Part shown: positions 9,239 through 17,616 of the stretch, one piece after another | Layout of the letters: each line of letters opens with the position of its first letter | How positions within the stretch are numbered: the first letter of the stretch is position 1 | Source: DATLFI01 sp035524895 | Lineage (GTDB): Bacteria > Acidobacteriota > Thermoanaerobaculia > Multivoradales > Multivoraceae | Assembly (NCBI GenBank): GCA_035524895.1 | Contig: DATLFI010000113.1 | Location: 1 to 22,330 of the forward strand | Reading direction: 5' to 3' | Length of the DNA: 22,330 nucleotides | Made by a program: the position numbers and the translations under genes | Notes under the pieces: generated by a model | Told to the model about the DNA's origin: nothing | The model's input: only the letters and a program-made list of their open reading frames with translations | Databases searched by the model: none

Positions 9239-10927
9239 CTACTCATCCGTCACACACCCCTCCGACGCCGAGCGCACGGTGCGCACGTAGCGGCGGAGCA
9301 CCCCCCGAGCCGCCTCGGGTGGCAGCGTCGCCGGCTCGAGCTCGGTGCGGCGACGCTCCAGCTCGTCTGGGGATAGGTCGACGTCGAGAGTGCGGCGGCG
9401 GGCGTCGATCGTGATGCGATCGCCGTCGCGCACCAGCGCGAGCGCTCCGCCCTCCTGCGCTTCTGGCGTTACGTGGCCGATGAGAAAGCCGTGGGAGCCG
9501 CCGGAGAAGCGACCGTCTGTGATCAACGCGACCTGGTCGGCGAGGCCGGCGCCGACCAGGGCCGAGGTCGGCGTGAGCATCTCGGGCATCCCAGGGCCGC
9601 CCTTGGGACCCTCGTAGCGGATCACCACCACCGAGCCGGCGGAGATTCCGCCGCGCTCGAGCGCCCCGAGCATTGCCTCCTCGCGGTCGAAGACGCGCGC
9701 CGGACCTTCGAAACGCTCTCCCTCTTTGCCGGTGATCTTCGCCACGGCGCCTTCCGGCGCGAGGTTGCCGTAGAGGATCTGGATGTGCCCGGTCGGCTTG
9801 AAAGGATCACTCAGCGGCCGCACCACGTCCTGACCCGCGGCGAGGCCGGGGAGCGGAGCCAGATTCTCTGCCACCGTCTGTCCGGTAACGGTGATGCAGT
9901 CGCCGTCGAGCATCCCGGCTTCCAGGAGCAGCTTCATCACCGCCGGCGTGCCGCCGACGCGGTGCAGGTCCTCCATCACGTAGCGGCCCGACGGCTTGAG
10001 GTCGGCGAGGAAGGGCACGCGGTCCGAGATGCGCTGGAAGTCGTCGAGCGCCAGTGGCACGCCGACAGCGCGCGCCATTGCGATCAGGTGGAGCACTGCG
10101 TTGGTGGAGCCGCCGAGCGCCATCACCATCGCCATCGCGTTGTCGAACGCCGCGGGCGTCAGGATTTGGCTCGGGCGGAGGTCCAGCTCGAGCAGCTTGC
10201 GCACCGCGGCGCCGGCTCGCTGGCACTCCTCACCCTTTTCGGGCGCGGTCGCCGGAGTCGACGACGAGTACGGCAGCGACATGCCGAGTGCCTCGATCGC
10301 CACCGCCATGGTGTTGGCGGTGTACATGCCGCCGCAAGCGCCGGCGCCTGGGCAGGCGTGGCGCACGATTGCCTGCCGCTCCTCCTCGGTGATGCGGCCG
10401 GCGATCGCCTCGCCATAGCTCTGGAACGCCGACACCACGTCGAGCGGTTTGCCCTGCCACGAGCCGGGGCGGATGGTGCCGCCGTAGACCACGAGCGCCG
10501 GCCGGTCGAGGCGGCCGATGGCGATCATGCAGCCCGGCATGTTCTTGTCGCACCCGGGGATCGAGACGTTGGCGTCGTACCACTGCGCGCGCATCACCGA
10601 CTCGATCGAGTCGGCGATCAGGTCGCGGGAAGGCAGCGAGTAGCTCATGCCCTCGGTGCCCATCGAGATGCCGTCGCTGACTCCGATGGTGTTGAAGCGC
10701 AGACCCACGCAGCCCGCCGCCTCGACGCCGCGCTTGACCTCCGCGGCGAGGTCGAGCAGGTGGAGGTTGCAGGTGTTGCCCTCCCACCACACACTGGCGA
10801 TGCCGACCTGGGGCTTGGCGAGGTCCTGCTGGCGCAGACCCGCGCCGTAGAGCATCGCTTGCGATGCTCCTTGCGCGCGCGGTTCGGTGATGCGCGAGGA
10901 GAAGCGGTTGAGCTTTACCGTCGTCAT
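9239..10927 (-). CDS. ilvD: Dihydroxy-acid dehydratase
   Basis: Fourth step of valine/isoleucine (and pantothenate precursor) synthesis: dehydrates 2,3-dihydroxy acids to 2-keto acids using an Fe-S cluster and Mg. The 562 residues are full length. Cluster cysteines are at 53 (EGNTCN), 126 (GCDKNMPGC) and 198 (GACGGMYTANTM), the pattern of the group usually carrying [2Fe-2S]. Lys128 follows Asp127 at the metal site, and GRFSGGSHGFLIGHVTPEA near the C-terminus holds the catalytic Ser. The ATG at 10927 lies 18 bp after the MocR stop. No Shine-Dalgarno is visible, but GATAAT on the minus strand (10947-10942), a near-consensus -10, would allow an almost leaderless transcript in addition to read-through from the regulator. 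Placement behind a MocR gene and opposite an exporter suggests amino-acid-responsive control. Confidence 0.97.
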   Translation of the reverse strand: MTTVKLNRFSSRITEPRAQGASQAMLYGAGLRQQDLAKPQVGIASVWWEGNTCNLHLLDLAAEVKRGVEAAGCVGLRFNTIGVSDGISMGTEGMSYSLPSRDLIADSIESVMRAQWYDANVSIPGCDKNMPGCMIAIGRLDRPALVVYGGTIRPGSWQGKPLDVVSAFQSYGEAIAGRITEEERQAIVRHACPGAGACGGMYTANTMAVAIEALGMSLPYSSSTPATAPEKGEECQRAGAAVRKLLELDLRPSQILTPAAFDNAMAMVMALGGSTNAVLHLIAMARAVGVPLALDDFQRISDRVPFLADLKPSGRYVMEDLHRVGGTPAVMKLLLEAGMLDGDCITVTGQTVAENLAPLPGLAAGQDVVRPLSDPFKPTGHIQILYGNLAPEGAVAKITGKEGERFEGPARVFDREEAMLGALERGGISAGSVVVIRYEGPKGGPGMPEMLTPTSALVGAGLADQVALITDGRFSGGSHGFLIGHVTPEAQEGGALALVRDGDRITIDARRRTLDVDLSPDELERRRTELEPATLPPEAARGVLRRYVRTVRSASEGCVTDE

Positions 10928-10941
10928 GGAAGCTATGGAGG

Positions 10942-10947
10942 ATTATC
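10942..10947 (-). promoter_or_regulatory. Possible -10 box before ilvD
   Basis: The minus strand reads TGTGATAATCC; GATAAT matches TATAAT at five of six positions. It overlaps the MocR stop codon and lies about 15 nt before the ilvD ATG. No fitting -35 is seen at 16-18 bp, so this is only suggestive. Confidence 0.3.
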
Positions 10948-12391
10948 ACAGAGCGAGTCGCCCCAGCTCCTCCAACGCCCAGTCGACCCGCTCGGACCAC
11001 TCGACGGCGGCGTTGAGCCGCAGGCAGTTGCGGAAGCGTCCGCTGGCCGAGAAGATCGGACCAGGAGCCGTGCCGATGCCACGCTCGAGCGCTCGCTCGA
11101 AGAAGGTGAGCGCGTCGAAGCTCCCCGGGACCTCGACCCACAGCACGTGACCGCCGGCGGGCCTGGTGACCCGAGTGCCGGCGGGGAAGTTGGCCGCCAC
11201 GGCAGAGCTGGTCCGCATCAGGAGCTCGCGGTAGGTCCGGCGGAGCTTGCGCAACAGCCGGTCGTAGCCGCCGCGCTCGAGGTAGCGCGCCACCGCGAGT
11301 TGCGAGGACGGCGCTGCCGACACCCCTCGCGCGTTCTTGAGCCGGAGCACTTCGTCTCGGTATCGACCCGGCACCAGCCAGCCGACGCGGTAGCCGGGCG
11401 TGAGGGTCTTGGAGAACGAGGAGCAGAGCAGGACGGCGCCCTCGCGGTCGAACGACTGCAAAGTGCGCGGGCGCACGTAGTCGTGCAGCAGGTCGCCGTA
11501 GACGTCGTCCTCGAGGAGCGGCACGCTTCGCTCCGCGCACAGCTCGACGACCTGTCGGCGACGCTCCTCGGGCATCGAGTGCCCAAGCGGGTTGCCGCAC
11601 GTCGGCGCCAGCGCACAGGCGGCGATCCGCTGCGCGCCAAAGGCGCGCTCCAGCTCGTCGAGGTCGATACCCTCGACCGGGTCGGTGGCGATCTCGAGCG
11701 CGCGCAGGTGCTGGGCCGCGAGCGCCTCGTGGAGACCGAAATAGGTCGGAGACTCCACCGCGACGACATCTCCCGGTTTGGTCACCGCGCGCAGCGCCAG
11801 GTCCATCGCCTGCTGGGCGCCCGAGGTCGTGACGATCTCGTCGGGCGCCAGCACCGAGCCGCCGTGGAGGGCTCGTCGGGCGACCTGGCGCCGCAATGCG
11901 AGCGACCCCGCGAGCTCGTCGTAGGAGAAGCAGACGTCCGGCTCCTCGCGTAACGCTCGCGCGTGCTCGCGGTGGAGCGCCTGCACGGGAAAGAAGCTGG
12001 GGCTCGCGATCGCCGCGCCGAAGGGCACCAGCCGCGGATCGTTTGCCTGCTGGCGCACGCGCAGGATGAGCTCGACGGTGCTCGGGGAACGGGGGCGCGC
12101 GGCTGTGTCGGTGCGCTCCGGCACCGGAGCGGTGGGCCGCCGCGCCACGAAGAAACCCGACTTGGGCCGGGCTTCGACCAGGGCGCGGCTCTCGAGCACG
12201 CGGTACGCCTCGACCGCGGTGGTGATGCTCACCTGCTGGTCACGGCTGAGCGCGCGCACCGATGGCGCGCGGTCGCCGGGCCGCAGTGTCCCAGCCTCGA
12301 TCAACGACGCGAGCCGGTCGGCGACCTCCTCGTACAGGGGAGTGCCGGCGCGGTGACTGGCAGGTTGCGGCGCGGTGCGAGGGATCGGCAT
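10946..12391 (-). CDS. MocR-type (GntR-HTH/aminotransferase-like) regulator
   Basis: A 481-residue PLP-dependent transcription regulator. Residues 17-83 are the GntR winged helix (TPLYEEVADRLASLIEAG, LRPGDRAPSVRALS, SGFFVARR). After a linker (84-110), residues 111-481 form a fold-type I aminotransferase-like domain: Asn267 in APTCGNPLG, EDDVYGD (294-300), the PLP lysine Lys328 in SSFSKTLTPGYRVGW, and Arg458 in CLRLN for carboxylate binding. MocR proteins sense PLP or PLP-amino acid adducts rather than transaminating. It is divergent from an EamA exporter, the classic MocR arrangement, and 18 bp upstream of ilvD, so both are likely targets. The ATG at 12391 has no evident Shine-Dalgarno. Full length and apparently intact. 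A true aminotransferase role is less likely given the HTH domain. Confidence 0.93.
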   Translation of the reverse strand: MPIPRTAPQPASHRAGTPLYEEVADRLASLIEAGTLRPGDRAPSVRALSRDQQVSITTAVEAYRVLESRALVEARPKSGFFVARRPTAPVPERTDTAARPRSPSTVELILRVRQQANDPRLVPFGAAIASPSFFPVQALHREHARALREEPDVCFSYDELAGSLALRRQVARRALHGGSVLAPDEIVTTSGAQQAMDLALRAVTKPGDVVAVESPTYFGLHEALAAQHLRALEIATDPVEGIDLDELERAFGAQRIAACALAPTCGNPLGHSMPEERRRQVVELCAERSVPLLEDDVYGDLLHDYVRPRTLQSFDREGAVLLCSSFSKTLTPGYRVGWLVPGRYRDEVLRLKNARGVSAAPSSQLAVARYLERGGYDRLLRKLRRTYRELLMRTSSAVAANFPAGTRVTRPAGGHVLWVEVPGSFDALTFFERALERGIGTAPGPIFSASGRFRNCLRLNAAVEWSERVDWALEELGRLAL

Positions 12392-12497
12392 TGGCGTTGG
12401 GGGGCGGCGTGCGGCGTAGTGAAGAGCGAAGGGCTGCTGTGCCGCCTGCAGCGTCGGGGGCGCCCGCGGGCGACGGCGGAAGCGGTTCTGGAGCGAC

Positions 12498-12506
12498 CAT
12501 TTAGCA
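12498..12506 (-). promoter_or_regulatory. Possible extended -10 box of the MocR gene
   Basis: The minus strand reads TGTGCTAAATGG, with TGC-TAAATG as an extended -10. It shares GTGCTA with boxes before iadA (2630-2638) and the secreted protein gene (21885-21893). The candidate operator 12524-12542 lies just upstream of it. The start codon is about 107 nt downstream, so the leader would be long. Confidence 0.25.
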
Positions 12507-12523
12507 CAGTCTGCTCAGTGCCC

Positions 12524-12563
12524 ATCTGTAACGGTAACAGATCGACCTAGCTGTATCTGTACC
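12524..12563. promoter_or_regulatory. Candidate MocR operator
   Basis: ATCTGTAACGGTAACAGAT (12524-12542) is a near-perfect 19-bp palindrome: six-base arms ATCTGT/ACAGAT and a symmetric core. A further half-site ATCTGTACC starts at 12555, exactly 31 bp (three helical turns) from the first ATCTGTAAC, in direct orientation. MocR regulators commonly bind repeated half-sites in such divergent promoters. It sits about 75 bp before the EamA start and 130 bp before the MocR start. The rest of 12392-12638 shows no other gene. Confidence 0.5.
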
Positions 12564-12638
12564 TGACGCCACGTCCGGGGGCAGGATTCGCCATCCCGGA
12601 CAGGCAAAGCCTCCGCCCGGGCACCGAAGGGCTTCACC

Positions 12639-13607
12639 ATGACCGCCCCAGCGACCACCCCCACTACCGCTATCGCCGACCAGAAGAAGCTGCTGCTGCC
12701 GCTCGCGTTCGCCGCGGTCTATCTGATCTGGGGCTCGACGTATCTCGCGATCCGCCTCGCGGTCGAGACCATGCCGCCGTTCCTGCTCGCCGGGATACGC
12801 CACCTGGTAGCTGGCGCCATGCTCTACGGCTACCTGCGACTCAGCGGCGTCGCGCCGCCGTCGCGCCAGCAGTGGCTGGGCGCGCTGGCTGTCGGCACGC
12901 TGCTGTTGTGCGGCGGCAACGGCCTGGTCACTTACGCGCAGCAGACCGTGCCCTCGGGCCTGACCGCGCTGCTGATCGCCACCGTGCCGCTGTGGATGAT
13001 CGTGCTCCACCGCTTCGTCTTCCGTGGTGACTCCCCGGCACTGGCGACCTGGTTTGGCGTCGCGCTGGGCGCTGGCGGCGTGGTGCTCCTGATCGGGCCA
13101 GATCGCATCGGTTTCGCGGGGACGCCCCTAGCGGGAATGGGCATGCTCCTCGTGGCAGCGGTCCTGTGGGCCTTCGGCTCGTTGTGGTCGCGGCGGCTGA
13201 CCTTGCCGCCCTCGCTGTGGATGTCGGCGGCTGCACAGATGCTCACGGGAGGCCCGGTGCTGCTGGTTGTCGCGTCGATCTCCGGCGAGTGGGCAGCCTT
13301 CGAGCCGGCACAGGTGAGCACGAGCTCGATCCTGGCGTTCGTCTACCTCGTGGTGTTCGGATCGATCGTTGGGATGACGGCGTATCTCTACATGCTGCGC
13401 TACGCCACGCCCGCAGCGGTCGGCACTTATGCCTTCGTCAATCCGGCGGTGGCCGTGATGCTCGGCTGGCTGGTGCTCGGCGAGACCCTCGACGCGCGCT
13501 CGAGCCTCGCGATGCTGCTGATTCTCGGCGGTGTCGCGACCATTCTCGCGGCGCAGGCATTGGGTGCGCGCCGGGTGCGGCGGCGCGCCTGCGAGGCTGC
13601 GGCGTAG
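12639..13607 (+). CDS. EamA/DMT family exporter
   Basis: A 322-residue inner-membrane carrier of the drug/metabolite transporter superfamily with two EamA repeats and about ten membrane helices. The first repeat begins LAFAAVYLIWGSTYLAIR (residues about 22-39), the hallmark WGSTY motif of RhaT/YdcZ-like exporters. The second half includes LVVFGSIVGMTAYLYMLRYA and ends with FVNPAVAVMLGWLVLGETL. The tail is short and basic, facing the cytoplasm. Several characterised relatives export amino acids or metabolites; with a MocR regulator and ilvD next door, export of an amino acid is a reasonable inference, substrate not determinable. The ATG at 12639 has GAAGG about 8 nt upstream. A GC hairpin follows directly after the stop. 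Confidence 0.92.
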   Translation: MTAPATTPTTAIADQKKLLLPLAFAAVYLIWGSTYLAIRLAVETMPPFLLAGIRHLVAGAMLYGYLRLSGVAPPSRQQWLGALAVGTLLLCGGNGLVTYAQQTVPSGLTALLIATVPLWMIVLHRFVFRGDSPALATWFGVALGAGGVVLLIGPDRIGFAGTPLAGMGMLLVAAVLWAFGSLWSRRLTLPPSLWMSAAAQMLTGGPVLLVVASISGEWAAFEPAQVSTSSILAFVYLVVFGSIVGMTAYLYMLRYATPAAVGTYAFVNPAVAVMLGWLVLGETLDARSSLAMLLILGGVATILAAQALGARRVRRRACEAAA

Positions 13608-13609
13608 GG

Positions 13610-13635
13610 CGCGCCGCGCCTTCGAACGCGGCGCG
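13610..13635 (+). terminator. GC hairpin after the EamA gene
   Basis: CGCGCCGCG (13610-13618) pairs perfectly with CGCGGCGCG (13627-13635) around an 8-nt loop, starting 3 bp after the EamA stop. No U-tract follows, so it is a terminator only in the loose sense; it may just stabilise the 3' end. Confidence 0.4.
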
Positions 13636-13648
13636 TGGCTGCTCAGGT

Positions 13649-13670
13649 CTCCGTAGGTGCAACCTCGGAG
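13649..13670 (+). other. Small hairpin in the ADOP leader region
   Basis: CTCCG-T-AGGT-GCA-ACCT-CGGAG can fold with a 5-bp outer and 4-bp inner stem around a 3-nt loop and a one-base bulge. It lies about 80 bp before the ADOP start in the 145-bp gap between the EamA and ADOP genes. Possibly part of termination or of the 5' leader; function unknown. Confidence 0.25.
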
Positions 13671-13752
13671 CCCGGGGGACCGTAGGGTCGGAGGACTCGA
13701 GATCGTGGAGCCACGCCAACCCCGCGGCGAACGACCGCGGTGCGGAGAGGTC

Positions 13753-16197
13753 ATGAGCGAAGTCTGGAGTGATCTGCGGTACAGCCTGCGGATGCTGGTA
13801 AAGAGCCCGGTGTTCACCGCGGCGGCGGTGCTGACCCTCGCGCTCGGCATCGGGCTCAACGCCGCGACGTTCTCGGCGGTTCGCGGCATCCTGTTGCGGC
13901 CGCTGGCCGGAGTCGCGGATCCCGAGCAGCTGGTGCAGGTCTACCTCAAGTGGCCCGGCATGGACTTCGGATCGCTCTCGATCCCGCTCTATCAGGACCT
14001 GCGCGATCGCTCCGGCCAGGTCTTCGAGGATCTCGCGGCGTACTACTTCACGCCCATGTCGCTGTCGGCCGAAGGCCGCAGCGAGCGAGTCATGGGCATG
14101 CTGGTGAGTGCCAACTTCTTCCAGACCTACGGGGTGACACCGGCGAGGGGTCGCGCCTTCCTTCCAGGCGTCGAGGACCGCGGGCCGGGAGCTCACCCGG
14201 TCGCGGTTCTCGGCCACGGTTTCTGGCAGGACCGCTTCGGTGCCGACCCGAGCGTGGTCGGGAACACCATCGTCCTCAACGGCCAGCCCTTCGACATCGT
14301 GGGCATAGCTCCCTCCGACTTCAAGGGCCCGGTGACGTTCGCGGCGATCCCGATCTACGTGCCGCTCATGATGCAGGGAGAGATCCAGCCAGGGCAGAAC
14401 CTCATCGAGGCGCGCGGCAACAACATGATGAACGTGGTGGGGCGGCTCCGCGACGGCCAGGCGGTCGAGAGCGCGCGGCAGGCCGTGGACGCCGCCCTGC
14501 GGCAGACCCAACAGGAGCATGTCGCCTTTCACGAGGACGTGCTGGGCGCAACCCTGGTGCTCCAGAACGAGGCCGGCATCCACCCGACGTTCCGCAACGC
14601 GCAGGTTGGTATGAGCGCTGTGATGATGGTGGTCGTCGGGCTGTTGCTGCTGATCGCTTGTGTCAACGTAGCCAACTTGTTCCTGGCCCGCGCCCGCGAG
14701 CGCCGTCGCGAGATGGCCGTGCGGCTCAGCCTCGGCGCCGGCCGGCGGCGTATCGTCCAGCAGTTGCTCACCGAGAGCCTCGTCTTCAGTCTGCTCGCCG
14801 GTGTCGCGGGAATGGGGTTAGGGAGGATCGCGATCGGCTTCCTGCGTCGCGTGCGGCCGCCCATCGACGGGCCGTGGGACTTCGGCATCGCCATGGACCG
14901 GCCCGTGCTCCTGTTCACGCTGCTCGTGTCGCTCGCCGCCGGCTTCTTGTTCGGGCTGGTCCCAGCGCTGCAGGCAACACGACACGACCTGGTGTCCGCG
15001 GCGCGCGGCGAGTCGGATGCGCGGGGCGGGCGCTCCCGCCTGAGCGGCGGACTGGTGGTGGTGCAGATAGCGCTCTCTCTGTTCCTGCTGGTGAGCGCAG
15101 GTCTCTTCCTGCGCAGCCTCCAGGGCGCAACACGCATCGATCCCGGTTTCGACGAGCCCGGTCACCTGGTCATGGCCTCCGTGGATCCTGGGCTGCAGGG
15201 CTACGGTACGGAGCGATCTCGTGAGTTCCTCGACCGTCTCGTGGACGAGGTGTCGGCGCTCCCCGAGGTCACGGCGGTCGGGCTGATCGATCAGATGCCG
15301 CTCAGGGTGGGCGGCAGCGACCGTGGTGTGACGATCCCCGGGTACGAGTTCGCCGAGGGCGAGCGACGTTCCCTGCACTACGCGCGCGTGACCGAGGGCT
15401 ACCTCGACGCGATGGGCGTCGAGCTGATCGCGGGTCGCACCTTCACCCGTCAGGACGACGCCGCCGGCGCGCCGGTGATCGTCGTCAACCAACGCTTCGC
15501 CGAACGCTTCTGGCCCGGCGAGTCGGCGCTCGGCAAGATCGTGCAGACCGCGGGACGGGATCGCGAGATCGTCGGGGTGGTCCAGACCGGCAAGTACCGG
15601 AGTCTCGGCGAGCCTCCGACCGAGTTCATGTACCTGCCGCAGCGCGAGCTGTTCACCACCGGCATGTCGCTGGTGGCCCGGACGCGCTCCGATCCGGCCG
15701 CGGTGCTGCGCGCGGTGCAGGGCGCGGTGCGCGCGATGGACGCCGAGATGCCGGTCTTCGACGTGCGCACGATGGAAGACCACATGGGCATCGCCCTCCT
15801 GCCCGCGCGGCTCGGCGGCGCGGTGCTCGGTCTCTTCGGGATCCTGGGCTTGACGCTCGCCGCCGTGGGCATCTACGGCGTCACCGCGTACTCGGTCGCC
15901 CGCCGCAGACGGGAGCTCGGCATTCGCGTCGCCATGGGCGCCGACCGGTCCTCCGTGCTCCGCATGGTGCTGAGCGAGGGCATGCGCACGACCGCCCTGG
16001 GCGTAGCGATCGGCCTCGCCGCGGCCGCCGGCGCGGCACGGCTGGTGCGTGGGCTGCTCTACGACACCAGCGCTTTCGACCCGGTCGCCTTCGTCGGCGT
16101 GCCCGCGGTGCTCGCGGCTGTGGCTCTGCTCGCTGTCTACGTGCCGGCGCGCCGCGCCGCGGGGCTCGAGCCGATGCGGTCGTTGCGCGCCGAGTAG
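13753..16197 (+). CDS. ADOP-type duplicated MacB/FtsX permease
   Basis: An 814-residue ABC-transporter permease of the ADOP kind (Acidobacterium duplicated orphan permease), in which the MacB periplasmic domain plus FtsX domain occur twice. It opens with MSEVWSDLRYSLRMLVKSPV and a first helix TAAAVLTLALGIGLNAATFS. FtsX domain 1 spans about 288-405 (VNVANLFLARARERRREMAVRLSLGAGRRRI). A helix near 432-452 starts the second half, and FtsX domain 2 runs from about 688 to the end (GVTAYSVARRRRELGIRVAMGADRSSVLRMVL), finishing PMRSLRAE. About eight membrane helices in total. MacB-type permeases couple a cytosolic ATPase to periplasmic events; no ATPase gene and no PadR regulator, a common partner, lie nearby. 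An in-frame extension to 13657 is rejected: the ATG at 13753 has GGAGAGG just upstream. It ends 13 bp from the convergent MFS gene. Confidence 0.93.
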   Translation: MSEVWSDLRYSLRMLVKSPVFTAAAVLTLALGIGLNAATFSAVRGILLRPLAGVADPEQLVQVYLKWPGMDFGSLSIPLYQDLRDRSGQVFEDLAAYYFTPMSLSAEGRSERVMGMLVSANFFQTYGVTPARGRAFLPGVEDRGPGAHPVAVLGHGFWQDRFGADPSVVGNTIVLNGQPFDIVGIAPSDFKGPVTFAAIPIYVPLMMQGEIQPGQNLIEARGNNMMNVVGRLRDGQAVESARQAVDAALRQTQQEHVAFHEDVLGATLVLQNEAGIHPTFRNAQVGMSAVMMVVVGLLLLIACVNVANLFLARARERRREMAVRLSLGAGRRRIVQQLLTESLVFSLLAGVAGMGLGRIAIGFLRRVRPPIDGPWDFGIAMDRPVLLFTLLVSLAAGFLFGLVPALQATRHDLVSAARGESDARGGRSRLSGGLVVVQIALSLFLLVSAGLFLRSLQGATRIDPGFDEPGHLVMASVDPGLQGYGTERSREFLDRLVDEVSALPEVTAVGLIDQMPLRVGGSDRGVTIPGYEFAEGERRSLHYARVTEGYLDAMGVELIAGRTFTRQDDAAGAPVIVVNQRFAERFWPGESALGKIVQTAGRDREIVGVVQTGKYRSLGEPPTEFMYLPQRELFTTGMSLVARTRSDPAAVLRAVQGAVRAMDAEMPVFDVRTMEDHMGIALLPARLGGAVLGLFGILGLTLAAVGIYGVTAYSVARRRRELGIRVAMGADRSSVLRMVLSEGMRTTALGVAIGLAAAAGAARLVRGLLYDTSAFDPVAFVGVPAVLAAVALLAVYVPARRAAGLEPMRSLRAE

Positions 16198-16210
16198 CGA
16201 GTCGCCGGGG

Positions 16211-17530
16211 CTATGGGGTCGCGGCTTCGAGCTCGCGCAGCCGCTCGCGGTCGCCCTCGAAACGCTTGCCGGCGGCGTAGAAGAACGGGATCGCGACCAG
16301 GGACAGCAGCGTGAACCCGAGCAGCGTCTTGGTGTAGGGCTCCTCGACACCTGCGGCGATCAGCCGGTCGATCAGGAAGCCGCCGGCGGTGATGCCGAAG
16401 CCGAGCCCGACGAGGTTCAGCAGCAGGATGTAGAACGCCACGACCGTGGCGCGGATGCGCGCCGGCACCAGCTCCTGCACCGTCGAGAAGGTGGGTCCGT
16501 AGAAGGTGCCGAGCTTGAAGAACCCGAGGAAGATGCCGAGCCAGAAGAAAATGCTGTCGGGCTCGACCAGCCGGTAGGCGACGAAGAACGGGGCCATCGC
16601 CAGGCCGAGCCACACCAGCAGCATCGGGCGCCCTTGCCCGGTGCGCCGCAGCCACCAGTCGCCGGCGACGCCGCCGACCAGGTTGCCCAGGATCCCGCCG
16701 GTCATGCCGATCCAGCCGGTCGCCTGGGCGATGAAGGCCCGGTCGAAGCCGCGTTCGCGCACGTACCAGAGCTGGTCGAAGGCCGCCGCGCCGAGGATGA
16801 AGTGGAGCGCGACGCCGCCGGCGAGCGTGTAGCCGAGCGCGGGAGCTGTGCGCAGCGCACGCCACAGCGTGGTCGCGATGTCGCGAAAGCTCTGGCGCTG
16901 CCTTGCGGCGGCGCCGGCCGCATGGGTCGCAGGGTCGTGCCGCGGCTCGCGCACGAACAGCATCACGACGGAGAGCACGAGCCCGATCGCGCCTAGCGCG
17001 TAGAACGACCCTCGCCAGCCGATCGCCGGACCGAGGTAGCCGGCCACCAGCAGGCTGGCGCCTACCCCGATCGGCACACCCAAGTAGTAGATGGCTGCGG
17101 CGAATCCGAGCCGGGCGGCCGGGAAGCGATCCGCGAGCAGCGACATCGACGTCGGCGTCAGCGCCGACTCGCCGACGCCGATGAACGCGCGCGGGATCGC
17201 CAGCGACACGAAGCCGCGCGCGGCACCCGAAGCGGCGGTGAGGGCGCTCCACAGCGCGAGGCCCGCTGCGATCAGGCGGGGCCGGTGGACCATGTCGGCG
17301 AGCGCGCCGGTCAGCACGCCCATCGTGGCGTAGAAGAGCAGGAAGGCGAAGCCGGTGAGCAGCCCGAACTGGGCGTTGGTGAGCCCCAGGTCCGGGACGA
17401 TGAAGTTGGCGAAGCTCGCGAGGAGCTGGCGGTCGACGAAGTTGAGGACGTTGAGGAGCGTGAGGAAAGCGAGGAAGCCGTAATCGCGCGCCGAGACTCG
17501 GCCGGAAGGGTCGACCACGCCGTTCTCCAT
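16211..17530 (-). CDS. MFS transporter, spinster-like
   Basis: A 439-residue major facilitator with about twelve membrane helices. The start (residues 13-45, FLTLLNVLNFVDRQLLASFAN) is typical of spinster-like/organic-anion MFS proteins, with the NxxDR pattern in helix 1. GALADMVHRPRLIAAGLALWS carries the loop 2-3 signature variant, and AFIGVGESALTPTSMSLLADRFP is the hallmark R-x-x-x-G-x-G-E-A/S segment of helix 4. A charged cytoplasmic loop (about 203-225) separates the halves. Substrate cannot be told from sequence. The ATG at 17530 has no Shine-Dalgarno; a TAGGAT -10-like box lies about 40 nt upstream. Convergent with the ADOP gene with only 13 bp between stops, so transcription of each may run into the other. 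Confidence 0.93.
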   Translation of the reverse strand: MENGVVDPSGRVSARDYGFLAFLTLLNVLNFVDRQLLASFANFIVPDLGLTNAQFGLLTGFAFLLFYATMGVLTGALADMVHRPRLIAAGLALWSALTAASGAARGFVSLAIPRAFIGVGESALTPTSMSLLADRFPAARLGFAAAIYYLGVPIGVGASLLVAGYLGPAIGWRGSFYALGAIGLVLSVVMLFVREPRHDPATHAAGAAARQRQSFRDIATTLWRALRTAPALGYTLAGGVALHFILGAAAFDQLWYVRERGFDRAFIAQATGWIGMTGGILGNLVGGVAGDWWLRRTGQGRPMLLVWLGLAMAPFFVAYRLVEPDSIFFWLGIFLGFFKLGTFYGPTFSTVQELVPARIRATVVAFYILLLNLVGLGFGITAGGFLIDRLIAAGVEEPYTKTLLGFTLLSLVAIPFFYAAGKRFEGDRERLRELEAATP

Positions 17531-17570
17531 TCGAGGAGCCAGAGTTGTGCGAGAGCCAATCAGCCGCAGG

Positions 17571-17576
17571 ATCCTA
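17571..17576 (-). promoter_or_regulatory. Possible -10 box of the MFS gene
   Basis: The minus strand reads GCTGTAGGATCCTGC; TAGGAT followed by CCTG resembles the TAGGATTCTG before the secreted protein gene at 21888. No -35 identified. Confidence 0.3.
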
Positions 17577-17616
17577 CAGCGCCGAGGGCCGCGACTATCG
17601 CGCGTTGTCCCGGTCC

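Noticed and set aside
10230..11600. 456-codon minus-strand frame spanning the MocR/ilvD junction
   Set aside because: Out-of-frame shadow across two real genes on the same strand; translation is Arg/Ala low complexity.
9473..11953. Very long plus-strand open frame (826 codons) opposite ilvD and the MocR gene
   Set aside because: Antisense shadow of two clear genes; composition is His/Arg/Ala-rich and no family is recognisable. Long antisense frames are expected at this GC content.
11950..12391. MocR protein considered as an ordinary aminotransferase
   Set aside because: A complete GntR winged helix precedes the PLP domain, which defines the regulator family.
14818..16350. 510-codon minus-strand frame opposite the ADOP permease
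   Set aside because: Antisense to a well-supported gene; low-complexity translation without motifs.
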